DNA from: Cheilinus undulatus
Lineage: Eukaryota > Chordata > Actinopteri > Labriformes > Labridae
Assembly (NCBI RefSeq): GCF_018320785.1
Contig: NC_054877.1
Coordinates: 34,060,151 to 34,124,150, forward strand
DNA length: 64,000 bases
Direction: 5' to 3'
A program made the translations under genes and the position numbers. The notes beneath the pieces are model-generated. The model was not told the origin of the DNA. It searched no databases and saw nothing but the letters and a program-made list of their open reading frames with translations. Positions 47,890 to 60,829 of this stretch are shown here, piece after piece; position 1 is the stretch's first letter; each line of letters starts with the position of its first letter.

Positions 47890-50541
47890 TCAAGCGGAGG
47901 TGACGTTGGGTTGCAGTTGCTGTTGGCTGGGGTCGAGCTGAGGCTGAGTCTGGAGCTGCTGGGGTTTGGGGTGGTGCTGGAGCTGGGGGTGGGACTGCTG
48001 CGTCTGAGGCTGGGGCTGGACTTGTAGAGGAGGCTGGGCCTGGGGCGGAGGCTGGCTGAGTCCTTGCTGGGGTGGTGTGGTGCTAGAGCTGGGGGCTGAT
48101 TGGGAGGACAGCTGAGACAGCTGCTCGCTGTTGGCCAGAGATTTCAACACGGCGTTTTCCCTCTCCAGCACAGAGTTCCTCTCGTACAGCTCCTTGATCT
48201 GCTCCTTTAACACCTCCACCTCTTCACGCACTGCATACATCAGATGGCTTTTCACCAGGTCCTGCAGGAGACAAGAGGGTGACATGAATTGTGTCACTGG
48301 GACGCCAGTATACGGGCTCAGCCGAAGGCTGCAGATTCACACGGGGGTTGATTTATCATGTTTAGACAAGGGCATGGGAGTGAACTCAAAGCAAATGGCT
48401 ACAGTTGTTTATGTACTCATTCTATCTAGCTGCACATTTCATGTAGGGTTGTCAAAAAAACAGAACTTTAAACTTTGATATGATATCATCAAAACTTAAC
48501 ATAATCAGTTCTGTGTTTATACCATGACAATGGTAACGTACAGTACATTCAGAAAGTCATATTTCTCTGGATTGTTGAAATGCTTCAGTTTGGATTGGAT
48601 GTATAGCGACACCCGTGTCGGCCATCTTGACTGCAGTTGGGTCCCTCTCAAAGTAAAGGGGGTCTGAATAATTTCTGAATGCACTCTAATTCCTGGATGT
48701 CTTACATTGGAAATTTTCTTGTTGTTAATGACTAAAAATTTCAAGCAGACTCCCCAAGAAAGTCTTGTTTAAGAAAAAAAATCAAAAGCACTAATGTTGT
48801 GTAATTAATATTACTACATACTTTATTGATCTTAAAGTAAATTCAAGACTAATATTGCTAATTATCCTGTTGAATCAGATTCTCTTTTTTCTTTCCCAAC
48901 ATCTTTAGATTAAATACTGACTGAATAGTTTTGTTTTTATGATAAATTGTGTTCATTTTTTAACATTTAGCAAATAGATTGTCTTATTTTAAAATGTATA
49001 GTATCAAAAAATAACTAAAAAAGCACAAGTTCACTGAATAAATGTACAGTTAGTTGACAAAGACAAGGGGAAACATGTATGTATGATGACATGTTAAAAG
49101 GCATCATGCAGGAAGGATGCAAAAGAAAAAAAGTAACCAAAATGTCTGGAAATAAAGAGCATAATACAGTAATAGTTATGTGTATAACACCTGGTCCCTG
49201 AAGATGACATCTTTCCATGCAACTGAACACCAACTTTATGTTTTTTGCATTCAGTACGATCAATGCTTAATAGATTACTCACCATTGCCTGTTCTATTTT
49301 GTTATCAATGGCAGCAACATTGGTTCCCGAGGCTCTGTGAAAAGAAAACACAGATGTTAAAATCAGTCTGGTAGGTATCTGGATCCAAAACCTCTCAGGG
49401 AGAGTCGATTTTCTCTCCCTATTTTCTTTCTTTTCTTTTCACCAACCAGCAGACACATTCCTGAAAAACAAGCAGTTAGCAAGAATAAAGGGTAATAAAA
49501 TACATTTAACCCCTACAGCTAAGCACAAGCAGATAACACACATGTGCTTAATCAATCAAAGCAGCCGCCATCGCCTCAACCGAAGGAATCTGAGTTAGAT
49601 CATATAAAATGACCTGCTGCCACTCTAGGTCATACCATGAAAATTATAACTCATATGTAGGTCAGGTCAGGGAGTGTGCAGGAGACTGGGAGAAGCTGGG
49701 CAGAAAACGCAGCGGCTAAGAGTTAGGGCTAAAAAATGCAACATTGAGTGGAAGTGGTTCAGCATAGGTGCAGTTATGTGCTCAATGAGTGATAATGTAT
49801 ATGAAAGAGTGGGACTGAAACTCACTGATTCTTCATACATGTGTGGTTGTGCAACTATGATGACCTCATTTCCCTTTAGATCCAACACAATAAGAAAGCA
49901 GCTGCACTTGGCAGACAAAGCAACAGGATAAATGAGCTCTGCAAAAGTATCTGCACATACTTTTTTGTCACACATCGGACTTAAATATTCACTTTAGTGT
50001 TCTGCATTAAAAACATACTGATAAAAAGTTTGCATCTAGGATCATTTGGAACATTTTACGAGACAAGATCCAAGATCTTTCCCGGGGAGTATGACGGCTT
50101 TAAGATAAGGAACATGTTTCATGCAGTAAAGAAAGTTGATTTTTTTCTATAAAGAACAGGAATTAATACGCTTCATTCACGCAGTACCACAGAGCCCGCC
50201 TCCCGTTACCTGCAGCGGGTCCGGCTGGAGACCAGCAGCGGCTCGCAGGTCGCATCACGCCGGGTCAGGCCCCCGGGGCAGCACGGAGGTTTGTAGGAAA
50301 ACGTGCACGGCATGGCGCTGACCGCCGCTGGAGCTACATCGGTAAGAAGGAGACCAGCAGAGCGGACCGCAGGCGGTTCAGTCCGGTAAGTGTGACCACA
50401 TTTGGAATAATGAAACATGAACCGGCGGGTGGAGAAGTCAAAGGAGCCGTCGGGAGGAGGCGGAGGGACTGACTGCTCTGCTCCGCCCGAACTGTGCTGC
50501 GTGCTCAGAGGCATGTATGGAGGCCTACTAGGGCCAAACAT
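47890..50541 (-). CDS. tsc22d2: TSC22 domain family protein 2 (short-isoform model)
   Basis: Leucine-zipper regulator of the TSC22/GILZ family, which dimerises through its zipper. Model exons: 50541-50210, 49334-49283, 48261-47890; 756 nt, 251 aa, phases 2 and 0. The middle 52-nt exon encodes [17 protein letters not shown]. The last exon encodes the TSC box ([18 protein letters not shown]), the zipper ([16 protein letters not shown]), then a roughly 65-aa Gln/Pro-rich tail ending QPNVTSA. That ending and [16 protein letters not shown] point to TSC22D2 rather than D1, D3 or D4. The two 3' exons are firm. The first exon is inferred: an open frame with an in-frame stop just before its ATG ends CTGCAG|GTAACG in the right phase. 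Its 110 aa (Pro-rich, PPPPP near residue 27) resemble nothing I know. The long-isoform first exon is not in the window. Confidence 0.85.
48444..48686. mobile_element. TAGGGTTGTCA terminus and a 146-bp Tc1-type MITE
   Basis: Two signals lie in tsc22d2 intron 2. TAGGGTTGTCA at 48444 is a terminus seen again at 58186 and 62716. At 48541-48686 a 146-bp element has ends CAGTACATTCAGAAAGT and complement of GAGTGCATTCAGAAATT, flanked by TA on both sides (48539-48540, 48687-48688), as in Tc1/mariner MITEs. Confidence 0.65.
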
Positions 50542-50560
50542 ACGTTAATACATACAGCGA
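50210..50560 (-). promoter_or_regulatory. GC-rich alternative promoter/first exon of tsc22d2
   Basis: This is one of the most CpG-rich stretches in the window, starkly unlike the AT-rich flanks. It coincides with the candidate first exon, as expected for a CpG-island promoter with its transcribed start. No TATA box was identified. Confidence 0.45.
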
Positions 50561-51655
50561 CGGGGAAATCACGGATTATTCGATAACATACATCACCCCC
50601 TCCAGGATTAAAAGGGCTTTTTGTGTCTCTTGCAGCTTGAAACACCTTACTTTTTCAGCGTTTTTTTTTTTTAGTTGAAGTTTTCATGTTTGGAGGCTTT
50701 TCCCCTGACACTGCAGGGACTGATTTTCTTTTTCAAGAACAGTCGCAAAAAAAACCTTCTACTTAGCTTCACTAAAAGAGCTAACTACCTCATTTCTAAC
50801 ACAGAATAGCTTGATTAATCAGCAACTGATTATAATTTGTTGATATTTATGAAAAATGCATGGACAATATCTGAAATTACGCAGGGTGTCACAGATCAGA
50901 TCACCTGGTCAGCTGCTGCTCAGTGCCCCACCTGAAGCAGCAGCGCTAAAATACCATAAACTTTGTTTTGTGTCCCTTTAATAAAAACAACACACTGTTG
51001 AAATCTGCTTTAAAATCCTTGTTGATACCAGCAGACTTGAGCCTGTCAGCTAATTTTGGCACATCCAGTTGGTAAAATGACAATCTAGCAAAAGAAAAGT
51101 CACAGGATGGGGTCAAATGTTTTCAAGAAAAGGAAATTGGGGTTTTGGCGATAAACTTGAATAAATATAGTTGCTTGAAAGTGAAATTTCTTTCCTTATC
51201 ATAAAAGAACATTTGAATCAGATGCATAATGCAGCAGAGTTGGGGTCTGTGTCTACAGCTGGCTTTTTTAAGGCTGGCAGCACTTGTTTTCAATCAGATT
51301 TTTTTATCATCAAAAATCGTTTTTTAGCTTGTCTTAGTCTAGTCTTCCAATATTTTAGTCGACAAAATTATGCTGGCTTAAGGCACTCAGTTCAAGGTGA
51401 CATGAGGAACAAATGTATGGGTAGGTTGAGGTGATCGGACAAAACTGTAAGGACGCACAGGATACTAGAGAGCGGATTGGATTTGTGTTAACAGCTGCAA
51501 CTGCAACATTGCCACAAGGAGGTAATGTATGTTGTGAAAACCGCACCTGGTAACAACATAATGTTAAAAAAAAAAGAAAAAACTCAGTTGAAGGCAAAAA
51601 CAATACAGATGTTATTTTATGACTTCCGAGTTTGACTGCTATGAATAAACAGTTA
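50561..51655. other. Non-coding, nothing recognised
   Basis: Upstream flank of the tsc22d2 short-form exon; would be intronic for a long isoform. No repeat border or exon was recognised. Confidence 0.4.
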
Positions 51656-51660
51656 CACAT

Positions 51661-52336
51661 GAGGACAAAATTATTAGCCCCCCTATAAAAATCTAATTGA
51701 TTTAAATGTTTTTCTATAGTGCTGTTAAACAAAGCAAAGCATTTTTAACACAGCTTTTTCAAACACCCTAGTTTTATGTTGGATGCTGAAATTATTTTAC
51801 TTCGCACACAGAAACAAAATCATTCCACAAAAAACAAAAACTACCAGGGTCAAAATTATTGGGCTTCTGGAGGTAGTTCTTCACCAGGAGTGATGTATGC
51901 TTTGGGTCGTTATCATGTTAGAAGACAAAGCGACGACCCAGACCCAGCTTTGTTGCTGACTGCTTCAGGTTTTTCTTTTAAAATCATACTGAAGCATCCC
52001 CACAGCATGATCCTCCCACCACCATGTTTCACTGTGGGGACCGTGTTCTTTGGGTGATACTCCTCTCCCTTCTTTCTCCAAACATCACCGACGTCTCTCT
52101 GGCCAAAGAGCTCTAGTTTAGTTTCATCTGACCAAAGGACATGCTTCCACTATTCATAATCATTCTCCAGGTTGTCCTTAGCACACTTCAGTCTGGTTTG
52201 AAGGTGCCTCTTCTGCAAAAGGGGAACCTCACAGTCCATTCCTGTGCAGGGCTCTAGTGATGGTCTTCTTTGAGACTACTCCGTAAAAAGGTCAATTCTA
52301 AAAGGGGGCTTATAATATTGACCCTGGTCATTTTAG
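51661..52336 (-). mobile_element. Decayed Tc1-like transposon
   Basis: Inverted ends GAGGACAAAATTATTAGCCC and the complement of GGGGGCTTATAATATTGACC. The - strand at about 51950-52050 encodes TVPTVKHGGGRIMLWGC, the transposase motif shared with the copy at 29893. The internal length, about 0.7 kb, is half of a full element; frames are broken. Confidence 0.8.
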
Positions 52337-55300
52337 CCTTTTTAGAAAAAGTTCTTTTAGTGTGGGCAATAAAATAATTTATGCCTTCAAAAGATAGCTC
52401 CTATGCTCAGAAATGCTATGTTAAAAATTCTTTGCTCTGTTAAAAAAACTTGGGAGAATCTTGAAAAAACTAAATTTCACGGAGGGCTCATAGATTTGTG
52501 CTCAATTGCAGGTATACAAGCTCGAGCTCACCAGCATAAAAATAATAAGCAACAGTTACTGATATCTAATTATGCCTCATTATCTGGTAATGGTGGAACT
52601 GATATCAACTGATACTGATATTAAGCCAATGCATCTGTGGATCCCTAGACTTCAATTTACTACAGCTAGAAAACTGAACTGGAGGAAAAATAGATCTTGG
52701 TGTGCAGTCTTGAAGAAACTATTGGCTGCATTTTGCTTGAAAAATGCAGTGAGCCTGGCTTAGAGTGCAAAACATAAATGAATAAGTGAATGAAGGAATA
52801 AATTAATTGAATTTAACTGTTTTTTCCAGTAGCTGACTGGTTGATTTAGTCAAAATGAAGGGAACATGAATATCAAATATAAATTATGCTTTATCAATAT
52901 ACATAAACATTTGTTGATCAACTTAGTCTAGTGTGTTAAGGCATTTTGCATGACTCATTCTCGTTAAACTAACAGTAAAAACATGCTCATGACCCCCTGC
53001 AGAGCTGCAGAGTATAGATAGGGATAGTGCCATTACCTAGAAAGCTAAGTAAGGTTGTTTGAGGTTGGTGGTACCTACAGTGAATATCCTGAAGTGGAGT
53101 CCAGATATAGTAGATAAAGTGCTTTAGAGACTGTCACCATTAAAATGTTTGTCCACCAGAGGCCACTGATGCTTGGTACTCCAACAGGTAAACATCTACA
53201 GGCCAAAAGCCCCTCAATCTTCTGTTAAGGTTCATTACAATGTTTTAGAAATTTAGAAGATGGTTAGGTTCTTTGTTCAACTCATAAATTCTGAATGGAC
53301 AGCTATACTGGCCTGAAATAATTCACACTGGTCTCGATTTAAGCGTTTGTACCTTAAACAAATGCAAATGAAAGCTATCCCTTGCTGTAAAGAGATGACC
53401 AGTGCCACCCTGTGGTAACAAGGTACCTTTAGGTAGACACCAGGTAGATGGTAGGCCTCCCATGGAGGACACAATGTTCTTTTTCTCAACACCCTCCAAT
53501 TTATGTGTTAGGCCAGAGGAAGCTCTCAGCAGATTGTTATCGGCGGGTTGTACCGGGACAGGAATGTTCCCCATACCTCTGAAACTATGAAACACTGTCA
53601 GTCACATGCCCCGTCCCATAGTCCCTCCTTTGATCTGTCAGATATGACAGCGTCTTACATACTACATGCAAAAACATCCTACAATGAACAAAGAAAACAT
53701 GTGTCAGCTTAAACATACACGGTGTCAATCATATTATACCGACAGGAACACACCTATTACCTTTAAAAGAAATTAAGAATTAAGAATTCTCTTTTCCCCT
53801 GTCAGGACTCTTTTTTGCCCCTGTAGACCACGCTATGTGACCCCCCACAACTGGTTACATAACCAGATGTTATGAAGTAATAAACCTCAGCTTCACCCTG
53901 TAACCAAATGTGTGTTTAATTTAGACGAGGCGTCACAAAGGCCCTCCTATAGTTTTCCTCTGTTAGTTGAGTTTTCATTAGGACTGTGCCCAAAGGAATT
54001 TCTCACTCCATAAAGACCAGACTCTGATGGACTTTCTGGGCTACACCCTTATTGCTTCACCAGCAGCTTTAGACGGCACAGACAAAAACAAGCTCTACCA
54101 TCCTGTCACCGTAAAACATTATTACCACACAGAACCATGGCACAAAACTAGCTTCCTCACATATTTGGTTATTTTTTCCAAGTTAAATTCACATTACCCA
54201 AATTTCTTCTGGTTTTTACTTCAAGATAAAGAGAGGGAAACTTGTCACAGAAATGATAAATTTCAACTTTTTCATAAACCGGAATGGTGTTACCATATTA
54301 TGTTGACATTTAAGCAAAAAACAGAGAGAAAGAGAGGGTCGTTCACAACAATCACTCCTTAAGTGGGGTACACACCACTAGATAATCATAAGTGAACAAA
54401 GTTCTGGTTTTTGACAGCTATGAAAATCATCTGGACAGATGCACTCTGATGACTGTCACATGTAAAGAAACAACAGCCAAGTGAGCTGACTGACAAGGAA
54501 GCACAGCAACTGCAGAAAATCAGTTTTTACTCTCCACCAGCCTGTGCTGTCACATGTACAGACCATATTTACACTGTCTCCAACACTTTTCCCATAGTCT
54601 TTTCACTTCATGATCTTTCACTCAATAATAGTCCAGAAACTACTGCCTATACTGCCCATTCTTCCTATTATTTTTGTTTACTTTAAAGTCACATTGACTG
54701 GAGATATTTTGTGAGATTTTAAGTTTTTAGAGTCAGGACTCTGACCGTTTGTGAATAAAATGTGTAAGAGTGTGGCGTTTGGATCATAACAATGCTCTCT
54801 ACACTACAGGAACAACTGTTTATCATTATTTGCCATCATGTGTGGGGTTGAAAATATCTTCATCATCATCAAGATTTTAAATCTTCTTGGCAAAATTAGA
54901 TACAACTTCTACATAAAGAATCTGTACACAGGAATCTGGATTTACAGCATGGAATTAGTTATTTTTTTATTTCTATCACTACAGTAGTATAAATATCATG
55001 AAAAGTGCAAACAGAGGAGTAATGTTACATTTACAGTCAGAAAGTCTCTGCTGCAGTGTCACTAGTGTAACTTTGAGCAACAACATTAGCTTGGGCTCAA
55101 CACATTGTTTCAAACCCCACTGATTTACACTAAAGGCTAATGTTGGCATCAAAACAAAGTTCACTATTGGGGGCATTCTCTATGGAATAACTGTGAAACT
55201 GGACAGAGGATTGTGGTGCCTTCGAGGATTGTAATGTTTTCAACTTCAAAAATAACAGCAGTATTACCTTATTGGAGTGACACAATGGAGCTTAGCTCTT

Positions 55301-58185
55301 CAGGCTGCGGTTTTGATTGACTAGAACTCACGTGACGTCTTAGCCAATTAGACAGAGATAGGCGGGACATATGAGCTGGAGGGGTTGAAACAAATGCAGC
55401 AGAGACAAAGCAGTAGCAGATGTTGTGATAAATTTATCATATTGGTGATTGGTGAAATAAAATGTCTTTACTGATAACTGGCAAAATGCCAAATGTCTGC
55501 GCTGAGATTTGGCCAGACTGATTATTGGACCCCAAGTCTGCAAGTACTTCATGTCATGAAAATGTAAAAAATGTTAATCATAGAGGAATAAAGGAAAAAA
55601 ACATGGTGCTTTTCTCCACAGAAACCGGGTTTAAACTTTAAAAGGAAAAACTGAAAAACTGCTGTGTATCTTGTCTGTGACATATTCTACCAATGTGGAG
55701 ATGCACATCTGCTAAAACAAAGTAAATATAGCTCTTTTATTTATCTTTTTCCTGTCTATTTTAGCAGAGAGATGTGCATGGCTTGTATTAACATAAATAA
55801 TCTAAGGGGGGGTTTCTACTCTTTGGATAAGTGTGCGTGGGATGTTGCACGCATGCAGGTAGTCTGAAAGCTGTGACTTCTTACAGTGATCGCTGATATG
55901 ACAATCGAGCCATGACGCAGCCACCACACACCCAATCTGAAACAGAGATGAGTTTAAAGCTAACCACTGGCTTCAGTTTAAAGCTAACCACTGGCTTCAG
56001 CAGAATTACTGAAGAATCTGTCCCAAAAGGCATCAATCGTCTATTAGACGATTGAAACAGGTGTGTGCTGATGTTAAACTAGTACACCTACATAAAAATC
56101 TCACTTTCTGTTTTTTGTTGAAATTTTGCCACCGTAAACTGACAGTATGCACGACTGTGATTCGTTTTGATAAAGTTAAAATAATACAATGATCCACTGT
56201 TTGCAAGAGTGCATACTGACTTAAGTGTAGCACAGTATATAAATAATTAAGACATCACACACAAATGTCAGGAGATCCAGTGAAGCCAGTCTGGTTCAGA
56301 TGATTCAACTAATGATAACTGGAAAGTCAAACCAGTACAGAGATGAGACATATGGGAGAAATTAAAAATGAGTGCTGATGTTAAGACGCTGTGAAAGCAG
56401 CTGTTACACAGACACACAGGAGAGTTTCTAGAATCTGACAACACACAGACGCTCCCTGGATCTTAAGGAGAAACAGACCAAAGTTGCGGTTTTGGTGAAT
56501 AAAAGTACATTTGGGGATAAAACCCAGGCCAAAAACCTAATGTGAAAAGTGAAAAACACCCATTATGATTTCCAGGAATGCAGTCTGATTTAATCAAATT
56601 GCTTTTATGGCAGACAAAAAACAAAGATGTCCCGTTAAATAAAACAAAGGATTACTAGGTTATCTAAATTGTTGCAGGTTACTGTCTGCCAGTGTAACAG
56701 TAAAAGTCTGTAAGTGTTTCTTGTCCAAATGCCTCTGGATTACCTCATTCCCATTAAAACAGAGGGTATGAAACATTTTCTCTTGAGGTTTCTCCTAAAC
56801 CGTCTTCACTGGAGGCAACAATGAGCTGGACTAAGAGGAAAATGAGAGGAAAAACTCCAAACGCCCACTGTCACTGGGACATGCAACATGACAGCGATGG
56901 GTTTGTAGCTATAGAGATGGGAAAACATCAACAATAGAAGAATATTTTTCTGAGTTTGAGATAGATTTTCAAGATGTGGATGACTAATTGTAGTTTTTCT
57001 TATGAGATAATTCCGTTAATCCATGATGTTTGGGGTCATTTCTTTACCTTAGCTTGTCAGTAAATGGAAAATAGTGGGAATACTGATCAAGCAAAAACAA
57101 TTTAAGGACACCATGCGGTGCCTCATGTAGAACTTCCAGGAATGGCTGGCAAAGGAAGGAGATGTTGTAAGCCAGAGCATGAGTGAGCAGTGTTTAGGGG
57201 CTCAACAGTGACTGTGTCTGGTTAAAGCAGCGCTCCTGACACACATGATCTTGTTTAAGCCTCTGGATCTCAAGTCAAAGCCAAGAACTCGTTTGAGCGC
57301 CTGACTTCAATACAAAACATGTTTGATGCAGAGTTAAGCTGCCCTCCTCTGTTTTTCCAGAGTTACAAAGCAAACAGTACATAAGCACTGAGGTCAAGCC
57401 CTGAGGCCTGAAGGCTGGGCTGACATCCAACATTATGCTAACAAGGATTTGAACGTACTCTGCTATTGATTACGTAACCAGCGCCTCAGTAAACTTCACC
57501 TTCTACATTAACATGACTGACATTTATAATCTCCGGCTGGTGAAAGCATGAGTGTCAATAAAAAGTTCCGTACATTAAAGGCAGGAAAGTTTACACTTGC
57601 AGGGAGCGTTAACAAGTGGAGCAGTGAGGGTGAATAACTCATCTACACATCGAATAGTTGTCATTCCTCGCCTCTGGCAGAACTGCCGGCATGTTTAAGA
57701 GGAATAGGTTTCCATCAGAAACATGGTAAAAACAAAGCAAAGTCTATTTAACTCAACCTGAGGCATGATGGGACAAGTTTAGAGCTCCAAGAGGGGATGC
57801 CTGACAGTTTGCCCAAGGACAACAGGTGCACAAAACAATCATACAAGTCACTTGTAAGGCATACCTCTACTTCTACAGTGTAAATTTTGCTCTTTAAGAA
57901 TCTGGATCTAATTTTTCTTTTTGACTGAGGCTTTGTGTTGCAGACCTGCAGGGCTTGCTCACAGCAACTTCAACTTCAGGAGTATACAGAGCCTGTCTTC
58001 TCACACTCATATCAGATGTGCATATATTCAATTATACCCAAGACCTGACAACTGCCACTGTTTTTGTTGCATTACATTACACAGCAGTGCGTGTGGTGAG
58101 GCATCGGCACAGAGCCAGCAGAGAATGAAAGAGGAAGTGCTACAGTTACAACTGAGCATGCATCAGAGCTGCTGCATGGCAGGAC
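52337..58185. other. Long non-coding stretch
   Basis: No exon was supported. The only clear structure is a perfect 24-bp tandem duplication at 55952-55999. Open frames of up to 129 codons (57921-58310, +) look incidental. If a long tsc22d2 isoform exists, this would be intron. Confidence 0.4.
55952..55999 (+). repeat. Perfect 24-bp tandem duplication
   Basis: Two identical adjacent units, 55952-55975 and 55976-55999, beginning GTTTAAAGCTAACC and ending TGGCTTCA. Identity implies a recent duplication or an assembly artefact. Confidence 0.9.
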
Positions 58186-58539
58186 TAGGGTTGTCACGAT
58201 TCCAGGTTTTAAAAGTTCACTACAATCTACTAAAAATAAATATGATGGCAGCATGCAACGAAGTCCATGTTTACGCAACAGTTTCATCCAAATACACAGC
58301 ACACGTTTAGGGTGCGTGAAAACTGAAAAATTTAAGACAGATTAAGACTGTACATTTTTAAGAACTCCAACATTTTGGTTGTCATGTACAGGCGATACAG
58401 ATTTCCTACTGAAAACTTTATGCACATGATCTGTTTGTGACACTCATTCAAAGGCAAAATTTTCTTCAGATTTACTCACTTTCTAGTGTACGGTCTGTTG
58501 AAGTAGCAGCCACGCCTCATCATCCACCTTGCTAGTTAT

Positions 58540-59060
58540 TAGGAGTGGGAGAAAAAATCGATACAGCATGGTATCACGATATTTTGTCCGGTGATATATT
58601 CTACCGTCTCCTCCACCAAGTATCGATTTTTTCAAATTTATTACTAATATGAACTGAGGTCTATGATAATGGAAAAATAAAATCAATTGCCTGGACAACT
58701 GTTTGTCCCGGGAGGTCGGTAGAGGTGACGGTCATAGAGCAGGAGAAAGTTCGTACAACAAACTGGCAGCACCAGGGGAAGGACATTAGGAATGCAAGCA
58801 GGGCATGAATGAGATGGATATGACATCTGAGGTTTGCAAGAAGTGCTGCATGAAAACAAAATACTGCGAAAATATGACAAACATGAGGGCAGGATTAATG
58901 CTAAATCACCTAAACTGCTGGAAAAATAGAACAGATTGCAATATATGGTATCGCAATACTCACTGTTTTGCAAAATGTTTTAAATCGTAATAATATCGAA
59001 TCGTGACCCAAGTATCGTGATAATATAGTATTGTGGAGCCACTAGTGATTCCCACCCCTA
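58540..59060. mobile_element. 521-bp hAT transposon with 8-bp TSD and BED-finger remnant
   Basis: Flanked by the perfect direct repeat CTAGTTAT (58532-58539 and 59061-59068). Ends are TAGGAGTGGGA and the complement of TAGGGGTGGGAATC. The + strand near 58825-58920 reads VCKKCCMKTKYCENMTNMRAG, like a decayed BED zinc finger, the N-terminal DNA-binding domain of hAT transposases. The rest of the transposase is deleted. Confidence 0.8.
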
Positions 59061-59700
59061 CTAGTTATGTACATTTGTACCTCACCACTCAATGTGCACA
59101 TGGTCTTACAAAGCCAAACAACCAGCTACTGGTCTGGTATGAAACAGCTTGTTATTGTGAATCCAAGTGCACAGAGGTTGTTATTTAAAAAGTTGTCTGA
59201 ACGATGTGCTTTTTTTGTAAATCAAAAAGACAGTTCTGTTTTCAGTAGATTCTTTTCATGGAAACATGGCCTAAGACAGTGCTGTCTTTGTTTCACCCAG
59301 GGCAGCTTTTGGTTGTAAACATGACTGAAGATCTGGGTTCTGTTTTTAAAGGTTTGGTGCTTTTTGATACGAATGATCACTAAATTATTCAGAAATTCAG
59401 ATTGTATCTACATTTTTCATCAAAAGGGCAACTGGATTTGATTGAGGTTCTTGAAGTTGTTTCCCCTGGTGATACATCTTCAAGAGTGTGAAGATTTGGA
59501 TAAGCATCACATGCATGAATGAGAACCTACAACAGATTGGATTTAAAAGAAAAAAAAAAAAAGAACATAGTATCGAAAAGAACTGAAGTACCAACAATTC
59601 TGGAAACCTAAGGGCCTGACTTTAATAGGGAAGTCTTTTGAGGGATTTGCCTCTTAAATCTAGATTACAGCCAAGCAAACAAAACAAATACAACTGTAGA

Positions 59701-60292
59701 ACTAGAAAAGCACCCAGAGAGCGCAGACCTCCACCATCAGCCCTATCTCCCAATAGTGAAGAATCCTTTATAAACATTCACTCCCAAAATCGAATTCGCC
59801 TATTACTCCCTCCCCCATGGGGTGGAGACACAGTGAGGCAAAGCATTGGCTTCGCTATGTGTGGAAGTCATGGCAGAGGGTGAATATTCCTCTATCCCTC
59901 CCAGCATTGTGAGTATTCTCGCTACAATTCGCTGTCTTTCTCTCTGTTACGCTCCTACTCGTCTCCTCGACCAGGCGTGCATCTTTCAAACTCTATAAAC
60001 TCCAAAAAGAGTTACTCATGTCCGCCATCTCCTGGTATAAAGTGGTAACAGCGCAGACCTCCGCCATTAGCTCTATCTCCCAATAGTACAGAATCCTTTA
60101 AAAAATTCCTGGATCTAGACGGTGATCCGGATCAATCCCAAAATCTAATCAGTTCTTCCTTGTGCCATTTCTGACATTTCCTGAAAATTTTCTGAAAATC
60201 CATCCATGACTTTTTGAGTTATGTTGCTAACAAATGAACTAACAAACAAACAAAACAACCCACCCGATCACATAACCTCCTTGGCAGAGGTA
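59701..60292 (+). repeat. Dispersed retro-like repeat, copy 3, with doubled 5' module
   Basis: Same family as 33429-33673. The block GCGCAGACCTCC...TCTCCCAATAG occurs twice (from about 59720 and 60050), separated by about 270 bp of unrelated sequence. It ends CATAACCTCCTTGGCAGAGG. Confidence 0.6.
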
Positions 60293-60829
60293 ATAAAGCA
60301 AGAGAATGGAGTGTGGATGGAAAAGATAACTGGCAATCTAAGGTGTTGTTTCTACTGTTTTCAGATCCTTAAATGTATACAACAGTGTAAATGTCTCCTC
60401 ATACATGTAAAACAGAAAAATCTGACTTAAATTCAAGTTTGGAGAATCTGTGGTTGTGACGTTAGAGTGACGTTGTGTTTGCCCTCCAAGTTGACAACGC
60501 ATGTTCAAGGCTGAACTGTGGCTTGAACATTACCCACTCATTCCCCTTAATTCCTCCTTTATCCACAGTCAATAAACAAACAAAAAAGTTAACTTTTTAA
60601 AAAAGTCTCTGAGCATCAGATTAAACACCATTGGAGTGGAAAATACTCGATTACAAAGATTATATTTGGACTTCAGAAGTTGAGATGCTCAGCATCCTTA
60701 TGAAGTATTTAAGTCTGCAATTGTTTTAAAATATCTCTACAAATAAAGCTCAGGTTGATAAGCTTTGGCCTACTATTGTATGTGTCAGGTCCTAAAACAA
60801 AGTGCTGTAGGTGCTAAAACTCTGACTTA

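Noticed and set aside
57921-58310. 129-codon + strand open frame
   Set aside because: It starts in unique DNA and crosses a transposon terminus at 58186. Composition is not protein-like and there is no splice context.
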